Notes: generated by a model not told the origin, from the sequence alone. DNA of 43,885 bases from Propionivibrio sp. (GCF_016790145.1 NZ_JAEUOI010000204.1:1-43885); one strand, 5' to 3'. Counted from the first letter of the stretch, positions 24,425 to 34,163 are shown. Program-made: numbers and translations.

Positions 24425-24434
24425 GCGCGGGACC

Positions 24435-24842
24435 CTACTTGCCGGTAGGCTGGACGAGCAGGCCGATGCGCTTGACCTGCTGGCGTTGAAGTTCGTCCAT
24501 GACAGCGAGAACCGCTTCGTACTTGACGTTCTTGTCGCCGACGATGAGCACCGGCTGTTCCGGGTTCTTGCGCTGGGCATCGACAATCGCCTGCGCCAGC
24601 TCGCTACGGCTCAGGCTGCGCCCCTCGGACTTGCCCGGCGCACTCAGCGACAGCGACTGATCGGCGCGGATGTTGACCTGCAGCGCCTCGGCCGGAACCT
24701 GCGAGGCCTTGCCGACCGAAGGCACATCGATGCTGGCGGTGGTCATCATCGGCGCGGTCACCATGAAGATGACCAGCAACACCAGCATGACGTCGATGTA
24801 GGGAACGACGTTGATTTCGTTTTTAAGGCGACGTGGGCGCAT
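24435..24842 (-). CDS. tolR: Tol-Pal motor subunit TolR
   Basis: A 135-residue ExbD/TolR protein. A single N-terminal membrane segment carries the conserved proton-path aspartate in NVVPYIDVMLVLLVIFMV, and the periplasmic part ends in DKNVKYEAVLAVMDELQRQQ and RIGLLVQPTGK. It lies 12 bases after tolQ and 10 bases before the tolA start. Confidence 0.96.
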   Translation of the reverse strand: MRPRRLKNEINVVPYIDVMLVLLVIFMVTAPMMTTASIDVPSVGKASQVPAEALQVNIRADQSLSLSAPGKSEGRSLSRSELAQAIVDAQRKNPEQPVLIVGDKNVKYEAVLAVMDELQRQQVKRIGLLVQPTGK

Positions 24843-24854
24843 GCGATCTCCTGG

Positions 24855-25532
24855 TTAGCGCATCTGGCGTTGCAGGATGTTGGAAAACTCTTCCATGAAG
24901 GATTCGAAGCGCGTCGACAGGCGGTCGATCTCGTGCGCGAAGCGGTTGTAGGCAACCACTGCCGGAATCGCCGCGAAGAGGCCGATGGCCGTGGCGACCA
25001 GCGCCTCGGCAATGCCCGGCGCGACGGCGGAGAGTGTTGCCTGCCCGACGTTGGCCAGGCCGCGGAAGGAATGCATGATGCCCCAAACCGTACCGAACAG
25101 GCCGACGTAGGGGCTGACCGAGCCGACCGAGGCGAGGAAGGCGAGATGCGAGTCGATGCTGTCGACTTCGCGCTGATAGGTGGCACGCATGGCGCGACGC
25201 GAACCGTCGATCACGTCTTTCGGATCGAGGTTTTTCTGGCTGCGCAACTTGGTGAATTCACGGAAACCGGATTCGAAGATGCGCTCCATGCTGCCCGTTC
25301 CATGCCGGTTATTGACGGCGCTCTGGTACAGGCTGTTGAGATCGCCGCCGCTCCAGAAGTCACGCTCGAATTGCTCGGTTTGCGCACGCGCCGTCTTCAC
25401 GGTGAACCATTTGCGGAAAATGTAGTACCACGACATGAAGGAAACGCCGGCGAGCAGCAGCATGACAGCCTGCACCACGGCGCTGGCGTTGAGGATCAGA
25501 TGCAGAATGGAGAGATCTTGCGAAACGTTCAT
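24855..25532 (-). CDS. tolQ: Tol-Pal motor subunit TolQ
   Basis: A 225-residue MotA/TolQ/ExbB protein with three membrane segments: VVQAVMLLLAGVSFMSWYYI, SVGSVSPYVGLFGTVWGIMH and ALVATAIGLFAAIPAVVAYN. The start ATG 25532 overlaps the ybgC stop by 4 bases (ATGA), which supports it over longer frames within ybgC. TolQ and TolR form the proton-driven engine of the system. Confidence 0.96.
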   Translation of the reverse strand: MNVSQDLSILHLILNASAVVQAVMLLLAGVSFMSWYYIFRKWFTVKTARAQTEQFERDFWSGGDLNSLYQSAVNNRHGTGSMERIFESGFREFTKLRSQKNLDPKDVIDGSRRAMRATYQREVDSIDSHLAFLASVGSVSPYVGLFGTVWGIMHSFRGLANVGQATLSAVAPGIAEALVATAIGLFAAIPAVVAYNRFAHEIDRLSTRFESFMEEFSNILQRQMR

Positions 25533-25972
25533 TGCAGGGTTTCCAGTTTGGTGCGGATTAGTGCAGGTATTGAAGTGACCTTCATCAGGACGGGGTTTAC
25601 ACAAACAACATGGACCTTGCCGCTCACCAGCTCGGTCCAGCCGCCCTCGATTGTAGGATTGGCCCGCCGGATGTGTTGACGAAAAAATAACTGGGAGCGG
25701 GAAATTTTTTCGACTTCGAGGCTGACCGAGAGCAGTTCATCGAGCCGCGCCGGTTTCAGGAACTCAAGACTCACGCTACGCACGACAAAGGCAATGCCCG
25801 GTTCGCGCAGCAGATCGGCCTGGTCATGACCGATCTCGCGCAGCCATTCGCTGCGGCAGCGTTCGAGAAATTTCAGGTAGTTGGCGTAGTAAACAACCCC
25901 ACCGGCGTCGGTATCTTCGTAATAGATGCGAACGGGGATGGTGAAGGCGTTGGGTTTCTGTTCATGCTTCAT
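25529..25972 (-). CDS. ybgC: Tol-Pal-associated acyl-CoA thioesterase YbgC
   Basis: A 147-residue hotdog-fold thioesterase. The signature VRIYYEDTDAGGVVYYANYL contains the catalytic aspartate, followed by FLERCRSEWLREIGHDQADL. It is the first gene of the tol operon, overlaps tolQ by 4 bases and is preceded by a palindromic promoter region. In E. coli YbgC hydrolyses short- to long-chain acyl-CoAs and may touch phospholipid metabolism. Confidence 0.95.
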   Translation of the reverse strand: MKHEQKPNAFTIPVRIYYEDTDAGGVVYYANYLKFLERCRSEWLREIGHDQADLLREPGIAFVVRSVSLEFLKPARLDELLSVSLEVEKISRSQLFFRQHIRRANPTIEGGWTELVSGKVHVVCVNPVLMKVTSIPALIRTKLETLQ

Positions 25973-26006
25973 GGGCAGATTTTAATGCAATGTCGAGGAA
26001 AATGAT

Positions 26007-26047
26007 GTAAGTCATTGTAACGTAAAACCCTTTACGTCAAATGTAAA
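26007..26047. promoter_or_regulatory. Repeated GTAA boxes and palindrome upstream of the tol operon
   Basis: ACGTAAA (26020-26026) and TTTACGT (26031-26037) form a perfect inverted repeat with a 4-base spacer. The right half pairs again with GTAAA at 26043-26047, and further GTAA words lie at 26007-26010 and 26017-26020, giving a ladder with roughly helical spacing. The cluster is about 35-75 bases upstream of the ybgC start and is AT-rich against a GC-rich background, which suggests an operator/promoter. The rest of the 165-base gap shows no gene. Confidence 0.5.
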
Positions 26048-26137
26048 GGAGGGCGAAGGGCGCAAGGATTACGCGTTCAACTTCGGCCTGCGTTACCTTT
26101 GCCAGCTTTGCGACTTTGCGATGGATTTTGAAACAGC

Positions 26138-27229
26138 TTACTGCCCTCGCCACAGCTCGTTTTGCCCGTTGCTGGCCGGGTTGTCGAGGCCGAGGTGGCG
26201 GTACACGGCAGCCGTGGCAATGCGACCGCGCGGCGTGCGCTGCAGGAAGCCCTGCTGGATGAGATAGGGCTCGAGCACGTCTTCGATGGTGTCGCGCGCT
26301 TCGCCGATGGCGGCTGCCAGATTATCGATGCCGACCGGTCCGCCGCCGAATTTGTCGATCACGGCGGAGAGCAGTTTGCGATCCATGATATCGAGTCCGC
26401 CGTGGTCGACATCCAGCATGATCAGCGCCAGATCGGCCACCTCCTGCGTGATGTGCCCCGCCGCCCTGACCTCGGCAAAATCGCGTACGCGGCGCAGCAG
26501 GCGGTTGGCGACGCGCGGCGTGCCGCGCGAGCGTCTGGCAATCTCCAGCGCGCCGCCCGGATCGGCCGGCACCTTGAGCAGTTGCGAGGAGCGCGTGACG
26601 ATCAGCATCAGTTCTTCCGGCGTGTAGAACTCGAGCCGCGCGACGATGCCGAAGCGGTCGCGCAAGGGGTTGGTCAGCATGCCGGCGCGGGTGGTCGCGC
26701 CGACCAGCGTGAACGGCGGCAGATCGAGTTTCACCGAACGCGCGGCCGGGCCTTCGCCGATCATGATGTCGATCTGGAAGTCTTCCAGCGCCGGATAGAG
26801 AATTTCCTCGACGACCGGCGACAGGCGATGAATTTCGTCGATGAACAGCACATCATGCGGCTCAAGATTGGTCAGCATGGCGGCCAGGTCGCCGGCGCGC
26901 TCAAGCACCGGGCCCGAGGTCGAGCGCAGGTTAACGCCCATTTCGGCGGCGATGATGTGCGCCAGTGTCGTCTTGCCCAGCCCCGGCGGGCCGAACAGGA
27001 GCACATGGTCGAGCGTGTCCTGGCGCCGCCTGGCGGCTTCGATGAAGATCGAGAGCTGCTCGCGGATCTTGACCTGACCGACGTAATCGGCCAGCCGCTT
27101 GGGGCGCAATGCGCGCTCGATCGCCTCCTCCTGCGTCGATTTCGATTCCGCTGAAATCAGCCGATCAACGGGAGTCTCGCCAAAGCTGTCGTCCGGCTTG
27201 TCATCGTCGAGCTTGTCTATTTCGATCAT
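26138..27229 (-). CDS. ruvB: Holliday junction branch-migration ATPase RuvB
   Basis: A 363-residue AAA+ protein. Walker A is [13 protein letters not shown], Walker B is [12 protein letters not shown], sensor 1 is LVGATTRAG, the arginine finger region follows in PLRDRFGI, and the C-terminal winged helix has [20 protein letters not shown]. The RuvB ring pumps DNA through the RuvA-bound junction. The start at ATG 27229 ([12 protein letters not shown]) lies two bases after the permease gene, so the order ruvC-ruvA-permease-ruvB forms one transcription unit. Confidence 0.97.
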   Translation of the reverse strand: MIEIDKLDDDKPDDSFGETPVDRLISAESKSTQEEAIERALRPKRLADYVGQVKIREQLSIFIEAARRRQDTLDHVLLFGPPGLGKTTLAHIIAAEMGVNLRSTSGPVLERAGDLAAMLTNLEPHDVLFIDEIHRLSPVVEEILYPALEDFQIDIMIGEGPAARSVKLDLPPFTLVGATTRAGMLTNPLRDRFGIVARLEFYTPEELMLIVTRSSQLLKVPADPGGALEIARRSRGTPRVANRLLRRVRDFAEVRAAGHITQEVADLALIMLDVDHGGLDIMDRKLLSAVIDKFGGGPVGIDNLAAAIGEARDTIEDVLEPYLIQQGFLQRTPRGRIATAAVYRHLGLDNPASNGQNELWRGQ

Positions 27230-27231
27230 GG

Positions 27232-28305
27232 CTAAATTGAGGGGTCTTCGTAATCGGGGTGCGCCAGCCATTCGCGGATCAGCACTTGACCGAGCGCAAG
27301 CAGTGTCGGCCCGAGGAAGAGCCCGATAAAGCCGAAAACGAGTACCCCGCCGAAGACGCCGACGACGATCAGCAACAACGGCAGACTGGAGGTCCGCGAA
27401 ATCAGGATCGGTTTGACGAAATTATCGACGCTGCTGATGCCGAACATCCCCCACAGGATCATGAAGATGGCCCATCCCGTTTGTCCACCCTCATAGAGCC
27501 AGGCGGCCGCGCCAAGCCAGATCAGCGTGGCGCCGATCACCGGAATCATCGAGAAAAAGAAGGTGGCAAAGGTAAGCATGATGACGCCTGGAACGTCGGC
27601 AATGAGGAAGCCGATCATCGCCACCAGCGACTGTGCGGCGGCGGTACCGACGATGCCGACCATGACACCGGTGACCGTGCCAATAGCCAGTCTGAGCATG
27701 CGTTCGCCAAGTTCGCCGGCCAGCTTCTGGCTGCCGGTATGCAGCGCATCGGCGTAGTTCTCGGCATCGCGGAACATGAAGAACACAAAGAAAATGACCA
27801 GCACCAGTTGCAGCAAACCCTGGCCAAATAGAGCGACAGTCGCCAGAGCGATTTTGCGCGTGGGGTCGAGGAGTTGGCGCAGCAGGAGGTTCATTTCTTC
27901 CCGGCTGTCCACCAGCCTGTGCCAGTAATCGTTGATGCCCGGGCCGACGATGGGCAATTTGGCGAGCCAGACGGGCGGGTCGCTGGGTAGTCCGCTTTCA
28001 AGTATGGGCTTGAAATAGTGAATGGCCGATTCAACGCCCTCGGCAAGCGAGCCGGAGAGCAAGGCCATGGGCGCGACCAGCAGCATGAGCAGCAGCAGCG
28101 ACATCAGCGCTGCGGCCAGACTGCTGCGACCGCGACAAAGAATGAGCAGGCGGTTACGGATGGGCGCCGTGGTGACGCAAATGACGCCGGCAAAAAGCAG
28201 CGTGCCGGTGAAAGGCATCAGTACGGCAATGCAGCCGACCAACAGCAGCGCAACGATGGCGATCTGGATGATCTGCTTCTGGGCAGAGGATATCTGTTGC
28301 TTCAT
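27232..28305 (-). CDS. AI-2E/PerM family permease inside the ruv cluster
   Basis: A 357-residue polytopic membrane protein with about eight hydrophobic segments ([80 protein letters not shown]), typical of the AI-2E transporter family. Substrates of most members are unknown, and the AI-2 label should not be taken literally. It overlaps ruvA by 4 bases and stops 2 bases before ruvB, so it is translated as part of the recombination operon without an obvious functional link. Confidence 0.92.
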   Translation of the reverse strand: MKQQISSAQKQIIQIAIVALLLVGCIAVLMPFTGTLLFAGVICVTTAPIRNRLLILCRGRSSLAAALMSLLLLMLLVAPMALLSGSLAEGVESAIHYFKPILESGLPSDPPVWLAKLPIVGPGINDYWHRLVDSREEMNLLLRQLLDPTRKIALATVALFGQGLLQLVLVIFFVFFMFRDAENYADALHTGSQKLAGELGERMLRLAIGTVTGVMVGIVGTAAAQSLVAMIGFLIADVPGVIMLTFATFFFSMIPVIGATLIWLGAAAWLYEGGQTGWAIFMILWGMFGISSVDNFVKPILISRTSSLPLLLIVVGVFGGVLVFGFIGLFLGPTLLALGQVLIREWLAHPDYEDPSI

Positions 28306-28877
28306 GCTTTCGAGAGTAGTCTGAGCGCCTGACGGATGCCGTCCGAGATGGAAATGCCGGCGGCCAGCGGTTTCATCGCCGCCGTTGCCTCGCGGTCATT
28401 GTAACCCAGCGCCAGCAGCGCATTGAGGATGTCATGCTGGCTGTCTTCAACCGGCAAGGCGGTAGCCGGCAGGGCGTCGGCCAGTTTGCCCTTGAGTTCG
28501 AGCAGCAGCCGCTCGGCCGTTTTCCTGCCGATGCCTGGCACCTTAATCAGCCGTCCGACCTCCTGCCGGGCGATGGCTTGTGCCAGATCGTTGACGGAAA
28601 GCCCGGAAAGTACGGCCAGCGCCATGCGTGCGCCGACGCCGGAGATCCTGATCAACTGTCGAAAGGCGAAGCGCTCGGATTCGCTCGCGAAGCCGTAGAG
28701 AAACTGCCCGTCTTCGCGCACCACAAAATGCGTGAGCAAGGAAATCTTTTCGCCAAGCGCCGGCAGGTTGTAGAAGGTACTCATCGGCACGTCAACCTCG
28801 TAGCCGACGCCATGCACGTCAATGAGAACCTGCGGCGGGTTTTTTTCCAGCAGTATTCCGCTAAGACGACCGATCAT
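28302..28877 (-). CDS. ruvA: Holliday junction-binding protein RuvA
   Basis: A 191-residue protein. The N-terminal OB-fold starts [12 protein letters not shown], two helix-hairpin-helix motifs follow ([20 protein letters not shown] and [20 protein letters not shown]), and a C-terminal RuvB-binding domain ends [16 protein letters not shown]. It forms the tetrameric platform on the junction. It overlaps the permease gene by 4 bases. Confidence 0.97.
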   Translation of the reverse strand: MIGRLSGILLEKNPPQVLIDVHGVGYEVDVPMSTFYNLPALGEKISLLTHFVVREDGQFLYGFASESERFAFRQLIRISGVGARMALAVLSGLSVNDLAQAIARQEVGRLIKVPGIGRKTAERLLLELKGKLADALPATALPVEDSQHDILNALLALGYNDREATAAMKPLAAGISISDGIRQALRLLSKA

Positions 28878-28914
28878 GAGTATCTCCGAAAAGGTAAAAA
28901 CTTAAGCTGTTTCA

Positions 28915-29460
28915 TCAAACCAGCCGCCCGTTGCGCACGCGAAGGCCCTTGGTGGTCATGCTCCCCATGCCCTGCCCGCCGTGCGCGTGGGCGATGGCGC
29001 AGGCCAGTGCGTCGGCGGCGTCCGGGCTGGGATCGCCGGTCAGAGAAAGCAGGCGGCGTACCATGTGCTGTACCTGCCTCTTGTCGGCGTGACCGTTGCC
29101 GACAACCGCCTGCTTGACCTGCAAGGCCGTATATTCGGCGACCTCAAGCCCGCCGGCAACCAGCGCCGTGATGGCGGCCCCGCGCGCCTGGCCGAGCAGC
29201 AGCGTGGACTGCGGGTTGACGTTCACAAAAACGATTTCGACGACGCTCTGTTCCGGCTGGTATTGCAAGACGAGTTCGCGCACACCGGCATGGATCGTTC
29301 CCAGCCGCGACGGTAGGGAGGTTCTGGCTTCGGTCCTGATGCAGCCGCTGGCCACGTAGGACAGCGTACTGCCGGTTTTTTCGATGACACCGAAACCGGT
29401 GATGCGCAACCCCGGATCGATGCCGAGGATGCGGATGGTCCGCTTCTCGATCAGGCTCAT
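28915..29460 (-). CDS. ruvC: Holliday junction resolvase RuvC
   Basis: A 181-residue endonuclease. The catalytic acidic set can be followed: the aspartate in [14 protein letters not shown], the glutamate in [20 protein letters not shown], and two aspartates in [17 protein letters not shown]. The start ATG 29460 overlaps the EamA gene stop by 4 bases. A glycine-rich C-terminal tail ([13 protein letters not shown]) follows the conserved domain. There are 37 bases between ruvC and ruvA. Confidence 0.96.
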   Translation of the reverse strand: MSLIEKRTIRILGIDPGLRITGFGVIEKTGSTLSYVASGCIRTEARTSLPSRLGTIHAGVRELVLQYQPEQSVVEIVFVNVNPQSTLLLGQARGAAITALVAGGLEVAEYTALQVKQAVVGNGHADKRQVQHMVRRLLSLTGDPSPDAADALACAIAHAHGGQGMGSMTTKGLRVRNGRLV

Positions 29461-30320
29461 TTGCGGCTTGCCCGTGCCAGATAAACGCCGCTCACCGCCA
29501 GCACCATGCCTGCCAATGCCAGCCCGCCCAGCGTTTCGCCGAACACCGCCCAGGCGATGATGGCGGTGCTCGGGGGCGTCAGGTAAAACAGGCGGGCGAC
29601 ATTGACCGCGCTGCCGTTCCGAATCAGCACATTGAGCAGACTGATCGCTGCGAAGGAGAGTACCAGCACCAGCCAGAGCAGAGCGAAGACAAACGAGGGA
29701 GTCCAGTCGATGACCATGGTTTCGGTGGCGCTGGCGGCCAGCGCGGTGATTACGGCGCTTGGCAGAAACTGGATCACCGAACCGGTGCGCAGGTCGAAGT
29801 GCGGGCAGAAACGTTTTTGATACAAGGTGCCTGCGGTGATCGCCAGCAGCGCGACCAGCGCTGGAAGCATCATAGTTCCCAGCGGCAAATTGCCCAGCTT
29901 GTTGGTAACTACCAGGGTGACGCCGACAAAACCGAGCCCCAGTCCCAGCCACTGCCTTGCGCTTACGCGCTCGCCGAGCAGCCAGCCGGCACCGCAGGCG
30001 GTAAGCAGTGGTTGCATTCCGACAATCAGCGAGGTAATCCCGGCCGGCAGACCATGCTTGATGGCGACAAAAACGCCGCCAAGATAGAAGGCATGTACAA
30101 AAATCCCCGAAACGCCGATATGGAAAATCTGCCTGGCATCGCGTGGCCAGGGCGCGCGGGTAGCCAACGCAAAAACCGTCATCAAACCGAGGACAAGACC
30201 ATAACGGGTGAGCAGGAAGGTCAGCGGTTCGGCGTAAGGCAACCCGTATTTGGCACCGATAAAGCCGGTACTCCACAGGAATACGAACAGCAGAGGGGTC
30301 AGGGCTTGAAACGTCGGCAT
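29457..30320 (-). CDS. EamA/DMT superfamily exporter
   Basis: A 287-residue membrane protein with two EamA repeats and about ten hydrophobic helices ([60 protein letters not shown]). Family members export amino acids or metabolites; the substrate cannot be told. ATG 30320 puts the first helix at the N-terminus as usual, and a longer frame to 30389 is less likely. The stop overlaps ruvC by 4 bases. The ~200 bases upstream show no gene. Confidence 0.9.
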   Translation of the reverse strand: MPTFQALTPLLFVFLWSTGFIGAKYGLPYAEPLTFLLTRYGLVLGLMTVFALATRAPWPRDARQIFHIGVSGIFVHAFYLGGVFVAIKHGLPAGITSLIVGMQPLLTACGAGWLLGERVSARQWLGLGLGFVGVTLVVTNKLGNLPLGTMMLPALVALLAITAGTLYQKRFCPHFDLRTGSVIQFLPSAVITALAASATETMVIDWTPSFVFALLWLVLVLSFAAISLLNVLIRNGSAVNVARLFYLTPPSTAIIAWAVFGETLGGLALAGMVLAVSGVYLARASRK

Positions 30321-30517
30321 GGCGTCGGCTTGCTGGATAGGCCGACAGTATATCGGGTTCGTGCTTGAGCGCTGAGGTGCATTGATCATTGAAAGCGCAG
30401 TTCAGCGCAATGTAAATAGCGTAAGTCCTAATCCCCAGGTGTTTTGCCTCAGCGCTGACCTATGCACAGATCTCAAATACACCGTGGACCGAGGCCAGGC
30501 ATCGCGATCGGGATGCT

Positions 30518-32953
30518 TCAGCGCTTTTCCGCTTCGTCACGTTGTTGTCGCTTTTTCTCCTGGTCATTCTGTCCCTGACGCTGGCGATCTCCCTGATTCT
30601 GGGTTCTTGCCTCGGCGCGAGGTTCGGCCGGACGACTGATTTCACGCGGTGCTTCATGTCGGGTTTCGCGCACCATCGGCGGCGGCGTTTCCATGCGTGC
30701 AGGAGTTGCCTGCCTGAATTGTTGCGCAGGCGGCTCGATGCGGATTGCACTCTGCGGCGGGTTGATGGTCGGTTCGTTGCGGCGCGAGGGGCGATCCTGA
30801 ACACGCGTTTCGAACGGCTCCGGTCTGGACTGCGGTACAGGCCGCACGACTTCCGGCTGCGGCCGCTCGTTGCGTTGCGGCGCGAGAACAGGGGCTTGAG
30901 GTGCCGGCGCAAGTGCCGGTGGAATGGCCTCCCGGTTTCTCGTAGCGGCCGGCGCCGAAACCATCAGCTCGGTCCTGGACTGCGGTACAGGCCGTATGAT
31001 TTCCGGCTGGGGCCGCTCGTTACGTTGAGGGGCAAGAACAGGCGCTTGAGGTGCCGGCGCGAGTTGTGACGCGTTCATGGCCGGTTCATCGCGGCGGGAG
31101 GGGCGATCCTGAACACGCGTTTCGAACGGTTCCGGTCTGGTCTGCATCACAGGCCGCACGACTTCCGGCTGAGGCCGCTCGTTACGTTGCGGCCCGAGAA
31201 CAGAGGCTTGAGGTGCCGGCGCAAGTGCCGGCGGCGTGGCAATCCGGCTTCCTGTAGCGGCCGGGGCGGTAACCAGAGCTTCCTGTTGCTGGCGTTCCCG
31301 CCACGCCGAGGGTTGGCCTGGACGGTCCTGCCGGTTCTGCGTTTCGACTTGAGGTGCGGCCTGCACTCCGGAAGCCAGGGCATTCGGTCGAACCGGTGCC
31401 AAGGCTTCGGGTCTTGGCAGGGGGGCCGGCCTTACGCTCTCAGGCATTGGCCGTTCGCCTCGTTGCGGCATGGTGGCGGGAAGTTGAGCTGCGGTCGAAG
31501 CGACGGGTGGATTGTCGTTCAGGATGCCGGGATTTGCCGGGGTCGTTACAGGCGTTGCCTGACGCTCGCTATCGCGGCGCGTGAATGCCTGGTTTTGGCG
31601 ATCCTGCCGGTTATATGGTCCGGTCTGTGCAGCGGCCTGCGGCGCAGAAACCGGGGCGATGGCCTGCACCGGATGATCACGCAGAGAACGATGATTTCCC
31701 GGCGAAAGCGCCGCAGGCGCAACTGGGCGGCGATGCGTAACGACATCAGCAGGTACGACGGTCACCGCTTGCGGCAGTTCGCGATGCCTGTAATGCGTTT
31801 GCTGAACCACCGCCTGCGGGTTGTTGACGATGTTCGTTACGTTGCTGATGTTGTTGACGTGCGTGATATTGACGTTGCGTATGTAGTTCGCGCTACTGCG
31901 ATAGGCCGGTACATAGACTTCGTGCGGGGCGAGCGGGAACCAGCCGACGTTGGGTCGGCCGCCGATAGCAGCACCTATGCCGGGCGTTCCGATCCAGGCC
32001 ACCATGGCTGGCGCGTAAACCGGTCGTGCAATCCGTGCGCCCGGAACCCAGCCCCACGCCCCACGTTGATGAACCCAGCGGCCATAATGGAAGGGTGCAA
32101 AACCCCACGGCTCATAACCTACCCAGTTCCAGCCCCATGGCGCGACCCAGACCCAGTGCCCGCTGCGGTAAGGCGCCCAGTCGGCAGCGACGGCGCGCGG
32201 TGTCCAGATGGCGCCATATTCGGCGTTCTCCGACCAGTTGCCGTAGGCGTCGAGATCTTCGGCGCCGGTCATTTCGGGTGAGACGTAACGCGCGTAGGTG
32301 TTTGCCGTCGGGCGCCGGTCACGCATGACGCTCCATTCGGTGAAGTCGTCATTGACTGCGCTCGACAGGCGGTAGCGGGTTTGCCCGCCGGCTTGTTGCC
32401 AGAACTGGGCGCTTTGACCAGCGCCGATATCGAGTGCGCTGTCGCTGGCCTCAAAATGCAGAGCCCCGAAGTAGGCCGTGGCGCTTGAGCTGCCCGAATC
32501 AGCGTCAAAGCGGTAGATACCGGCGTCGCGTGCGCTGAATCGACCGTTGCGAGTGACCAGCTCGAAGTCGCGTACGATTTCACGCGACGGCAGCTTTACG
32601 ATGGCCCGGCCTTCGTTCAGATAGAGCCGAACCTGGTCATCGTCGATCCGGGTAATTTCCAGCATGCTGCCCGAGTCGAGGCGTACGCTCATTGAACCGA
32701 TCTGGATCTCGGCCCGGGCGCCGGCAACGGTGGTCAGTGTATCGCCGCTGGTCAGCGGCTGGTTGAGTGCAGCGCTGTACGACTCGCCGGTGTTCGGGTT
32801 GTACAGATTGACGGCACCCGCGCCAGAGAGCCAGGCAATGCGCCCGATGCGACCCGCCGGATCGGCCTGGGCCGGCGTTACGAGAAAGAGCACACAGGCC
32901 AGCAGGGCAAGCAGGCAGTACCAGGGGCGTGAGGAGAAGAGCGGGCTGTTCAT
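30518..32953 (-). CDS. FecR/DUF6600 envelope protein with proline-rich C-terminal repeats
   Basis: An 811-residue secreted protein. The signal peptide is WYCLLALLACVLFLVTPAQA. A FecR-like domain covers about residues 45-165 (SGDTLTTVAGARAEIQIGSM, VRLYLNEGRAIVKLPS). A DUF6600-type Trp/Tyr/Gly-rich segment follows (DLDAYGNWSENAEYGAIWTP, RSGHWVWVAPWGWNWVGYEP, FAPFHYGRWVHQRGAWGWVP). From about residue 400 it is low-complexity and rich in Pro, Gln and Arg, with three repeats around APQRNERPQPEVVRPV. It ends in a very basic, charged tail (QGDRQRQGQNDQEKKRQQRD). The function is unknown; a periplasmic or surface scaffold is plausible. Confidence 0.82.
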   Translation of the reverse strand: MNSPLFSSRPWYCLLALLACVLFLVTPAQADPAGRIGRIAWLSGAGAVNLYNPNTGESYSAALNQPLTSGDTLTTVAGARAEIQIGSMSVRLDSGSMLEITRIDDDQVRLYLNEGRAIVKLPSREIVRDFELVTRNGRFSARDAGIYRFDADSGSSSATAYFGALHFEASDSALDIGAGQSAQFWQQAGGQTRYRLSSAVNDDFTEWSVMRDRRPTANTYARYVSPEMTGAEDLDAYGNWSENAEYGAIWTPRAVAADWAPYRSGHWVWVAPWGWNWVGYEPWGFAPFHYGRWVHQRGAWGWVPGARIARPVYAPAMVAWIGTPGIGAAIGGRPNVGWFPLAPHEVYVPAYRSSANYIRNVNITHVNNISNVTNIVNNPQAVVQQTHYRHRELPQAVTVVPADVVTHRRPVAPAALSPGNHRSLRDHPVQAIAPVSAPQAAAQTGPYNRQDRQNQAFTRRDSERQATPVTTPANPGILNDNPPVASTAAQLPATMPQRGERPMPESVRPAPLPRPEALAPVRPNALASGVQAAPQVETQNRQDRPGQPSAWRERQQQEALVTAPAATGSRIATPPALAPAPQASVLGPQRNERPQPEVVRPVMQTRPEPFETRVQDRPSRRDEPAMNASQLAPAPQAPVLAPQRNERPQPEIIRPVPQSRTELMVSAPAATRNREAIPPALAPAPQAPVLAPQRNERPQPEVVRPVPQSRPEPFETRVQDRPSRRNEPTINPPQSAIRIEPPAQQFRQATPARMETPPPMVRETRHEAPREISRPAEPRAEARTQNQGDRQRQGQNDQEKKRQQRDEAEKR
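30789..31230 (-). repeat. Three long coding repeats in the FecR/DUF6600 gene
   Basis: Units at about 30789-30915, 30966-31065 and 31084-31225 share most of their bases. Each encodes a block containing PQRNERPQPE and RPV, and the first and third also share RPEPFETRVQDRPSRR. The similarity at DNA level implies recent expansion by recombination. Confidence 0.75.
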
Positions 32954-33072
32954 GTGTTACGGTCCAGTTCGGTCGGGCGTCAATTGGCCTGTAGAACTGC
33001 TTAACGGATGAGATGGCGTTTGGTCTACGGTGGACACACTTTGTTTCACAATCGCTATGGGACTGTTAACGC

Positions 33073-33330
33073 TTGAAGAACGGCTTTGTTCTCATTTTCC
33101 CGCATCCAGCCGGGATACAAGGAGCCGAGGGAAACTATTCGGCACAGACCCGGGTGGCCGTTCTGGTCGAAGTCAGGGACAACGTCAAGCCACCATCCCA
33201 CTCTGAACCCTACTTGACTGTACTAACATCGCGAGGCATCGCCCACGAACTGGTGTTCATTCCGGATCGGGATCACGTCAATGTAATCGATTCGCTGCAG
33301 CTTGTGGAGGCCACCCTTCAGCATGGCTAG
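33073..33330 (+). pseudogene. Possible hydrolase remnant in an otherwise empty stretch
   Basis: The ~500 bases between the FecR gene and the next minus-strand gene contain no convincing complete gene. A plus-strand frame ends SEPYLTVLTSRGIAHELVFI then PDRDHVNVIDSL, which resembles the C-terminal part of an alpha/beta hydrolase, where the last catalytic His (PDRDH) sits. The preceding residues look like translated intergenic DNA (HPAGIQGAEGN). I suggest a decayed 3' fragment, with low confidence. Confidence 0.25.
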
Positions 33331-33451
33331 GAAGACTGAACGCCAGGACAAAATGGCGCCACAGCACCGCTACTCAGGGCCTTGGTCGGTGAGTGTTTAC
33401 GCGTCAAAAACCACGCTGAACTCTTGTACGGCCAAGCCACCGAAGGATCAG

Positions 33452-33787
33452 TTACTTCTTGATATTCAGCTCAAGTTCCGCCTTTCGAACCTGAAGTACG
33501 TCCAGCCTCTTTTTCAGGTCACCCATTTCCTTCTTGATTTTTCGCAGCTCGGTCTGGCTCTTGAGCTTCAGCAAATAATCTGCGCCAAGTTCTCCCGTGA
33601 TGTAACGCTCTAGTTCACCGCGCAGGATTCTGAGGTAGGGATTGCCCCACATCGCACCATCACGGTACTCAAGCTTGCCGGCGCGAATGCCCTTCACGAT
33701 GAAGTCCTGGCTTACGCCATACTCCTTGGCGACCGTTACGTCGCTGAGGGTGGCTCCTTTGCGCGTCCATTCTCCGTGTTCAGCCAT
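33452..33787 (-). CDS. Conserved hypothetical protein with C-terminal coiled coil
   Basis: A 111-residue protein. The N-terminal half (GATLSDVTVAKEYGVSQDFI, VKGIRAGKLEYRDGAMWGNP) resembles an excisionase- or MerR-like winged helix, and NPYLRILRGELERYI looks like its wing. The last 40 residues form a strongly charged heptad-rich helix (LRKIKKEMGDLKKRLDVLQV). It is the last of three small minus-strand genes, 16 bases after its neighbour. I recognise no named family. Confidence 0.72.
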   Translation of the reverse strand: MAEHGEWTRKGATLSDVTVAKEYGVSQDFIVKGIRAGKLEYRDGAMWGNPYLRILRGELERYITGELGADYLLKLKSQTELRKIKKEMGDLKKRLDVLQVRKAELELNIKK

Positions 33788-33803
33788 GGGTCACCTCAAG
33801 CGG

Positions 33804-34163
33804 CTAAACATACTTTTTAATGAAGTCGTAGTAACTGCGCGCACCATACTCGGAATGACGAATGACTGATTTCTTGATCTTGTCGATTCTGGCCACATAG
33901 TCTTTCAGGGTCAACGCATTGACTTTTCCGATTCGCTCCAGCCCAACGGCAACGCAGCGTTCGATAATGCCGCCGAGCAGGGGGTGATCGGTGACACGCT
34001 CGCTTCTGGCAAAGCCAAATTCTTTCTTGGTGGCAATGATGGCGTTCTCAAGGCCAAAAACGCAAAGGGTGTCGGTTAGCTCCGGGTGTATTTCATATTC
34101 TGCCTTGAGTTCAATCTCTATGGCCTGGCAGACATCAAGATGGCGGTCATCGTTAAAATCCAT
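33804..34163 (-). CDS. Conserved hypothetical protein
   Basis: A 119-residue, mostly helical protein beginning MDFNDDRHLDVCQAIEIELK, with TDTLCVFGLENAIIATKKEF in the middle and VIRHSEYGARSYYDFIKKYV at the C-terminus. It has no signal peptide, membrane segment or known catalytic motif. It precedes the coiled-coil protein gene by 16 bases, and from memory related pairs occur side by side elsewhere, so the two may form a complex. The function is unknown. Confidence 0.72.
   Translation of the reverse strand: MDFNDDRHLDVCQAIEIELKAEYEIHPELTDTLCVFGLENAIIATKKEFGFARSERVTDHPLLGGIIERCVAVGLERIGKVNALTLKDYVARIDKIKKSVIRHSEYGARSYYDFIKKYV

Noticed and set aside
24363-25679. 438-codon plus-strand frame across tolA/tolR/tolQ/ybgC
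   Set aside because: It is antisense to four well-identified genes, and its His/Arg/Asp-rich sequence matches nothing.
28915-30276. A 453-codon frame that would fuse ruvC to an upstream Arg-rich segment
   Set aside because: Only the last 181 codons are RuvC; the rest is an out-of-frame reading of the EamA gene.
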